Assembly (NCBI GenBank): GCA_964457225.1
Contig: CAYWEM010000003.1
Location: forward strand, 204,155-268,154
Direction: 5' to 3'
Origin: CAYWEM01 sp964457225
Lineage (GTDB): Bacteria; Acidobacteriota; Aminicenantia; UBA2199
DNA length: 64,000 bases
The position numbers were made by a program, and so were the translations under genes. The notes under the pieces are model-generated. The model was not told the origin of the DNA, ran no database searches, and saw only the letters and a program-made list of their open reading frames with translations. Shown here piece by piece: positions 59,966 through 64,000 of this stretch (positions within the stretch are counted from its first letter, which is position 1; each line of letters begins with the position of its first letter).

Positions 59966-61083
59966 CCCCAGCTAATACCATCTTCCTCCGCCTTGAAGGG
60001 CCTCTCCAGTCTTGGGGCGACACCTCAAAATTTGTGATGCGGCGGAGCATGGAAGCGCCCACCAAGTCCGGTGTTATTGGACTTATCTGTTGTGCGATGG
60101 GACAGTCCCGGCAAACAGCACGTGAACTCCTGCCCGATCTGAAAGGGCTTGTGATGGGTGTGCGCATCGACCGGCCTGGTGTGCGTTGGTGGGATTATCA
60201 CACGGTAGGGGCTGGAATCGGATTGACTACCGCCGGAGGTGATATTAAAACTGGCCCCCAGGGTACTCTCATTACTCGCAGAGAGTACCTGGCCGATGCG
60301 AGTTTCCTGGTCGCGCTCCAGGGGGATGTGAATTTAATTCAAAGTATTAATGCCGCGTTTCTCTCGCCGGTATGGCCTGTTTTCCTTGGCCGCAAGTCCT
60401 GCCCGCCCTCTGTTCCGGTACTGGTTAGCCCCCAAGAGGGTGAATTGTGGACCAATCCCGGCAATTTCCCCGATTTGTCTGCCGCACTACAGGCCATCCC
60501 CTGGTATCCCCGGAATAAAGACGACCAGACGCCGGAAAACGGCAAAGTGGAAGCACTCTTGGAATGGATGCCCATTTCCGATAACGATATTGCCCCAGAT
60601 GACGCGGAAATCTGGTATGATATCCCGGTTTCCTTTGCTCCGCCGGTCCACGAACCGCGGTTTGTTTTGCGCGGCATGGTTAAAACTATGATCGGCAAGC
60701 CGCTCCATAAGACTACCCCGGCAATGCCGCGTCCTAAAGCGGATTACCAAAACAAAGAATATCGGAAGCGTCGCGAAGAACGGATACAAACCGATGCCGG
60801 TCTGTGTGTCTTCTGTAAATCGCCCGGTCCGCGGATGACCGTCCAGCACATCACCTACCGAAGAGCCGGGGGCAACGAAACTCTGGATGATCTGCGATCA
60901 CTTTGCGGTCTGTGTCATGATGCCGTGACCATGATCGAATACGGCCTGGAGATGGGGCTGGATCGCATCAACCCCGAGGAGCTTCGCTGGCGCGACCGGA
61001 TCATGGAAAAGCGGGCCGAGATTATCGAGTTTCGATCACTTGAGAACCGACGTCGACGCTTGGCCGCCGAGGAGGTGGAATAG
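59962..61083 (+). CDS. cas5-HNH: Cas5e fused to a C-terminal HNH nuclease domain
   Basis: The 373-residue protein is 150 longer than E. coli CasD (224). Residues 1-245 are Cas5e (FLRLEGPLQSWGD, EAPTKSGVIGLICCAMG, and DYHTVGAGIG with REYL). After a Pro/Lys-rich linker (about 246-278), residues 280-373 form an HNH domain: zinc cysteines 282, 285, 315 and 318, catalytic-type His296 (QHITY), Asn305 (GGNETLDDL) and His319 (LCHDAV). All core positions are intact, so DNA cleavage by Cascade itself is expected. It lies between cas7 and cas6, with no frameshift. Confidence 0.95.
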   Translation: MTPANTIFLRLEGPLQSWGDTSKFVMRRSMEAPTKSGVIGLICCAMGQSRQTARELLPDLKGLVMGVRIDRPGVRWWDYHTVGAGIGLTTAGGDIKTGPQGTLITRREYLADASFLVALQGDVNLIQSINAAFLSPVWPVFLGRKSCPPSVPVLVSPQEGELWTNPGNFPDLSAALQAIPWYPRNKDDQTPENGKVEALLEWMPISDNDIAPDDAEIWYDIPVSFAPPVHEPRFVLRGMVKTMIGKPLHKTTPAMPRPKADYQNKEYRKRREERIQTDAGLCVFCKSPGPRMTVQHITYRRAGGNETLDDLRSLCGLCHDAVTMIEYGLEMGLDRINPEELRWRDRIMEKRAEIIEFRSLENRRRRLAAEEVE

Positions 61084-61085
61084 CC

Positions 61086-61856
61086 ATGTACCAATCCTGT
61101 TTGTTGATCGACCTAGGAAATAATCCCGACCGGCCCCGGCCCGGGCGGTTGTGGCTACGAAACCGCTATCATGTGCACCAGAGGCTTTGCATGGCCTTTC
61201 CCTCCGCATCCCGGAAAGATGGCGATATTAATTTCCTGAAGCCATACAAACCCGAAGAGTTCGCAAGCGGCCAAGTCCATGTGGAGCGTGCTTCTGACTC
61301 AGGCTTTCTTTTCCGCATCGATATATTATCGAATAGTCGGGCGGCGATAGTCGTTCAGTCTGCCACTTGCCCTGATTGGGAGTATGCCTTTCACAATGCC
61401 GATCATTTTCTTGCAGGCCCGCCGGAAGTGAGGCAGGTCAACTTTCCTTTCGAACATGGTCAGAAACTCAAGTTCTGCCTCTTGGGAAATCCAACCAGGC
61501 GGCTCTCCGAGCGCTCCCTTGGAGCCGATGGCAACCCCGTTGAAAATGGCATCGGAAAGCGAGTTCCGGTCCCTGATGATCGCTTGTGTGACTGGTTGGA
61601 TCGCCGCGGCCAATCGCATGGATTTGCCATCGACAAGGGAACTATTGTCGTACAACCGGGTTACCTATACATCAATAAGGGGGGAAAAGGACAAGGGAGA
61701 CGGCTTCGCTCGGCCCGTTACGATGGGATTCTTCAAGTTGAAGACACAGTTCGATTTAAGGAAGCGCTGGTTCAGGGCATCGGGAGCGGGAAGGCATTTG
61801 GGTTCGGTTTATTATCTGTGGCTCTTTTGAAAAAACAATCAGAGAATAAAAATTGA
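61086..61856 (+). CDS. cas6e: Cas6e (Cse3/CasE), crRNA-processing endoribonuclease
   Basis: The 256-residue protein has the catalytic-type histidine in YHVHQRLCMAFP (His31, with His29 beside it) and the C-terminal glycine-rich RNA-binding loop IGSGKAFGFGLLSV. It should cleave the repeat hairpin (CCCCAC/GTGGGG stem) 3' of the stem, leaving an eight-base 5' handle GTGAACCG. It is longer than E. coli CasE (199). It starts three bases after cas5 and overlaps cas1 by four bases. Confidence 0.95.
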   Translation: MYQSCLLIDLGNNPDRPRPGRLWLRNRYHVHQRLCMAFPSASRKDGDINFLKPYKPEEFASGQVHVERASDSGFLFRIDILSNSRAAIVVQSATCPDWEYAFHNADHFLAGPPEVRQVNFPFEHGQKLKFCLLGNPTRRLSERSLGADGNPVENGIGKRVPVPDDRLCDWLDRRGQSHGFAIDKGTIVVQPGYLYINKGGKGQGRRLRSARYDGILQVEDTVRFKEALVQGIGSGKAFGFGLLSVALLKKQSENKN

Positions 61857-62827
61857 GAGTCAATGATCTTCACGTCCTGCCGAAGTTCAGCGATGGCTGG
61901 AGCTACCTCTACGTCGATCATTGCCGGGTGGATCAGGAAGCTAAGGCGATCGCCATTCACGACGCAACAGGCAAGGTTCCGGTGCCTTGCGCTAATCTGG
62001 CGTTGCTGATGCTTGGGCCAGGGGTTTCCATAACCCATGCCGCTGTTTCCGTTCTGGCCGATCACGGATGCCTAGTGGCCTGGTGTGGAGAAGAGGGCGT
62101 CCGGTTCTACGCGGTCGGCATGGGTGAAACGCGTAATGCCGCTAATTTATTGCACCAGGCGAAATTGTGGGCCGATGAAACCCTCCGCATGAAGGTTGTG
62201 CGCAGTCTCTATCAAATGAGGTTTTCTGAAAAAATTGACCCCACTCTGAGCATTCAGCAGATACGGGGGATGGAGGGGGTTAGGGTTCGCGAATCTTATG
62301 CCAAGGCGTCTCGAGAGACTGGTATCCCCTGGAAGGGAAGAAGCTACAAGCGCGACCAATGGATCAATGCCGATCCGGTGAACCGGGCACTATCTGCGGC
62401 CAATTCCTGCCTCTACGGTGTTTGCCAGGCGGCGATCGTTTCGGCTGGGTTTTCGACCGCCTTGGGATTTATCCATACGGGGAAGATGCTCTCTTTTGTT
62501 TACGATATCGCCGACTTGTACAAAACCGAGGTAACCATCCCAATCGCTTTTCGGGCGGCCGCGGAAAATCAGCCGGGACTAGAGCGACAGGTACGCTTGA
62601 CCTGCCGAGATCAGTTTGTTTCGACACGTATATTGGCACGGATCATCCCGGATATCAAAAAAGTACTGCTGATGGATGGAATGGAGACTATTCCCGATAG
62701 ATATGCTGAAGATGAAGCCGCTCCAGGTAAGTTGTGGGATCCAGTCTGCGGCGAAGTTGAAGGCGGTCAGCTCTACTCGGTTTCGCTTGGAGATATGGAG
62801 GATGGCGATGGTAGTCATGATTCTTGA
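61853..62827 (+). CDS. cas1: Cas1e, CRISPR integrase
   Basis: A TTG start (TTGA overlap with the cas6 stop) is used. The 324-residue protein has catalytic residues Glu141 (RGMEGVRV), His208 (FIHTGKM), Asp218 and Asp221 (YDIADLYK), at the same numbers as E. coli Cas1 residues 141, 208, 218 and 221. It integrates spacers with Cas2. The adaptation module therefore looks intact. It overlaps cas2 by 20 bases. Confidence 0.96.
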   Translation: MRVNDLHVLPKFSDGWSYLYVDHCRVDQEAKAIAIHDATGKVPVPCANLALLMLGPGVSITHAAVSVLADHGCLVAWCGEEGVRFYAVGMGETRNAANLLHQAKLWADETLRMKVVRSLYQMRFSEKIDPTLSIQQIRGMEGVRVRESYAKASRETGIPWKGRSYKRDQWINADPVNRALSAANSCLYGVCQAAIVSAGFSTALGFIHTGKMLSFVYDIADLYKTEVTIPIAFRAAAENQPGLERQVRLTCRDQFVSTRILARIIPDIKKVLLMDGMETIPDRYAEDEAAPGKLWDPVCGEVEGGQLYSVSLGDMEDGDGSHDS

Positions 62828-63080
62828 ACGTGTACCCTTAAGTTTACGGGGAGAATTGACCCGCTGGTACCTGGAACCCAAGCCCGGTGTGTTCACGGGC
62901 CGGGTTTCTGCTATGGTACGGGATAAACTTTGGGAAAAGGCGTGCAGTCAGGCGAAGGGTGGCGGGTGTTTGTTGCTCCATTCGAGCGACAATGAGCAGG
63001 GGTACAAAGTGCGAAGCTGGGGGAGGACGACTAGATCGATCGAAGACTTCGACGGCCTTTTTTTGGCCCGAGTGCCGTAG
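62808..63080 (+). CDS. cas2: Cas2e, CRISPR integrase subunit
   Basis: ATG 62808 follows GGAGG at six bases; an open frame extends upstream within cas1. The 90-residue protein is typical of the E-type Cas2: MILERVPLSLRGELTRWYLE, GVFTGRVSAMVRDKLWE, and a C-terminal extension. It bridges two Cas1 dimers. Its stop is only 18 bases before the first repeat, so the array leader must lie within or overlap this gene. Confidence 0.95.
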   Translation: MVVMILERVPLSLRGELTRWYLEPKPGVFTGRVSAMVRDKLWEKACSQAKGGGCLLLHSSDNEQGYKVRSWGRTTRSIEDFDGLFLARVP

Positions 63081-63098
63081 ATAAAGGATATTTTTAGT
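63081..63098 (+). promoter_or_regulatory. Very short AT-rich leader between cas2 and the first repeat
   Basis: Only 18 bases (ATAAAGGATATTTTTAGT) separate the cas2 stop from repeat 1. Any array promoter or integration-host-factor-type site would have to lie in the cas2 coding region, or the array is read from the cas operon. Confidence 0.6.
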
Positions 63099-63981
63099 AT
63101 CGTCCCCACGGGCGTGGGGGTGAACCGGCCGACGAGGAAGTTTTCAAGGCCCGCATGGCATCGTCCCCACGGGCGTGGGGGTGAACCGATATTCGACCTT
63201 GCAATCTCGACCCCTGCGCTATCGTCCCCACGGGCGTGGGGGTGAACCGAATGGATTATCAACGGCGAAATTGAAGGCCGAATCGTCCCCACGGGCGTGG
63301 GGGTGAACCGGCGGTTCCTGCTGACGTGCAGATTTTAAGGCAATCGTCCCCACGGGCGTGGGGGTGAACCGCTAACTGCCGCCGCCGGGTCAGCATCGCT
63401 GGTATCGTCCCCACGGGCGTGGGGGTGAACCGCAGGGACTGGAAAGATACGCCGGGGATGTCGGATCGTCCCCACGGGCGTGGGGGTGAACCGGTTCAAA
63501 CAAGAATTTGGCTCACTTGCCAAACATCGTCCCCACGGGCGTGGGGGTGAACCGACATCGTTGAGCGGGCGAGCCTGGAAGATTGCATCGTCCCCACGGG
63601 CGTGGGGGTGAACCGCGAGGGGGGGCGAATGAAAAATACAGCTTGCCATCGTCCCCACGGGCGTGGGGGTGAACCGTTCTCGGCCATCTTCTCAACAGCC
63701 AGATCCTCATCGTCCCCACGGGCGTGGGGGTGAACCGCCACTCTATCGCTGGGCTGGTGTGGTAGTCGTATCGTCCCCACGGGCGTGGGGGTGAACCTAA
63801 TGCGATCTGCAGGGCGCAAAACCCGCTCGAATCGTCCCCACGGGCGTGGGGGTGAACCGGTGTGCGACACTACTTTTGGCGGAACTACATAATCGTCCCC
63901 ACGGGCGTGGGGGTGAACCGGTCGAGGCCGAAAGCAGGGCCGTCGAGCGGATATCGTCCCCACGGGCGTGGGGGGGACCCG
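63099..63981 (+). CRISPR. Type I-E CRISPR array, 15 repeats and 14 spacers
   Basis: Repeats of 29 bases begin at 63099 and recur every 61 bases to 63953, with 32-base spacers. The repeat starts ATCGTCCCCACGGGCGTGGG and ends GTGAACCG; the palindrome CCCCAC/GTGGGG encloses GGGC. The repeat at 63770 ends in T (63798) instead of G. The last repeat (63953-63981) is degenerate in its final eight bases, marking the leader-distal end. Thus the leader side faces cas2 and transcription runs in the + direction. Repeat form matches I-E arrays processed by Cas6e. Confidence 0.98.
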
Positions 63982-64000
63982 CGAGTTTCACCCTGACAGT

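Noticed and set aside
62948..63991. Several reverse-strand ORFs over the array with recurring Pro/Arg/His-rich motifs
   Set aside because: They are translations of the CRISPR repeat in different frames (HPHARGDD, PPRPWGR, PTPVGT) and not genes.

Overview
The window is 64 kb of bacterial chromosome with moderately high GC and densely packed, mostly overlapping genes. No rRNA or tRNA gene was seen. Gene content (S9 and M28 peptidases, an AbgT-type transporter, an FGE-fold protein, carbamate kinase next to a cyclic-2,3-diphosphoglycerate-synthetase-like GTPase, split coaC/coaB, a PriA without helicase motifs, MsbA, PssA) suggests an uncultured, probably anaerobic, heterotrophic Gram-negative bacterium. 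Candidatus Aminicenantes or a related Acidobacteriota lineage is my best guess, but this is inference and not a placement.

Layout. 1-1.3 kb: the end of a pilus/pseudopilin cluster. 0.9-8.8 kb (+): housekeeping genes yggS, divIVA, a DUF167 gene, recA, a VanZ-like gene, ftsY, ribD-ribE-ribBA and a HEAT-repeat gene. 8.8-11.5 kb: an AT-rich accessory island bounded by two 290-bp direct repeats with palindromic operator-like sites; it holds a C39-like peptidase gene interrupted by an in-frame stop and an unknown secreted protein. 11.7-12.2 kb: an RRM protein gene with a strong promoter, long leader and terminator. 12.3-15.7 kb (-): an ABC-2 exporter and a nitroreductase-like protein. 16-22.4 kb (+): an AbgT-family transporter, a GspE/PilB-like protein with a destroyed Walker A, and an S9 peptidase. 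22.4-54.5 kb, mostly (-): ThiS/ThiF/HAD, a Nat-type ABC exporter, a PAS-GGDEF protein, a long envelope/nucleotide/CoA/repair operon (pssA-msbA-yicC-gmk-coaC-coaB-udg-priA-methyltransferase), then DHH phosphoesterase, glycosyltransferase, TatD, NYN, M28, TsaE, Nnr, a large coiled-coil protein, carbamate kinase, a SpoIIE-type phosphatase (+) and an aspartyl-protease-like protein.

54.5-64 kb is a defence island. A 257-bp element with perfect 27-bp terminal inverted repeats and a DUF2130 gene precede a compact type I-E CRISPR-Cas operon (cse1-cse2-cas7-cas5-cas6-cas1-cas2) and a 15-repeat array. Two features stand out: no cas3 is present in the window, and Cas5e carries a C-terminal HNH nuclease domain with zinc cysteines and catalytic His/Asn/His in place. 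This fits a Cascade that cuts DNA itself instead of recruiting Cas3, with a complete Cas1-Cas2 adaptation module beside it. To my knowledge a Cas5-HNH type I-E group has been reported recently from large-scale sequence mining; this locus looks like a member.

A second, quieter signal is that several transcription units have a -10 box exactly six bases before the ATG, which points to leaderless mRNAs.
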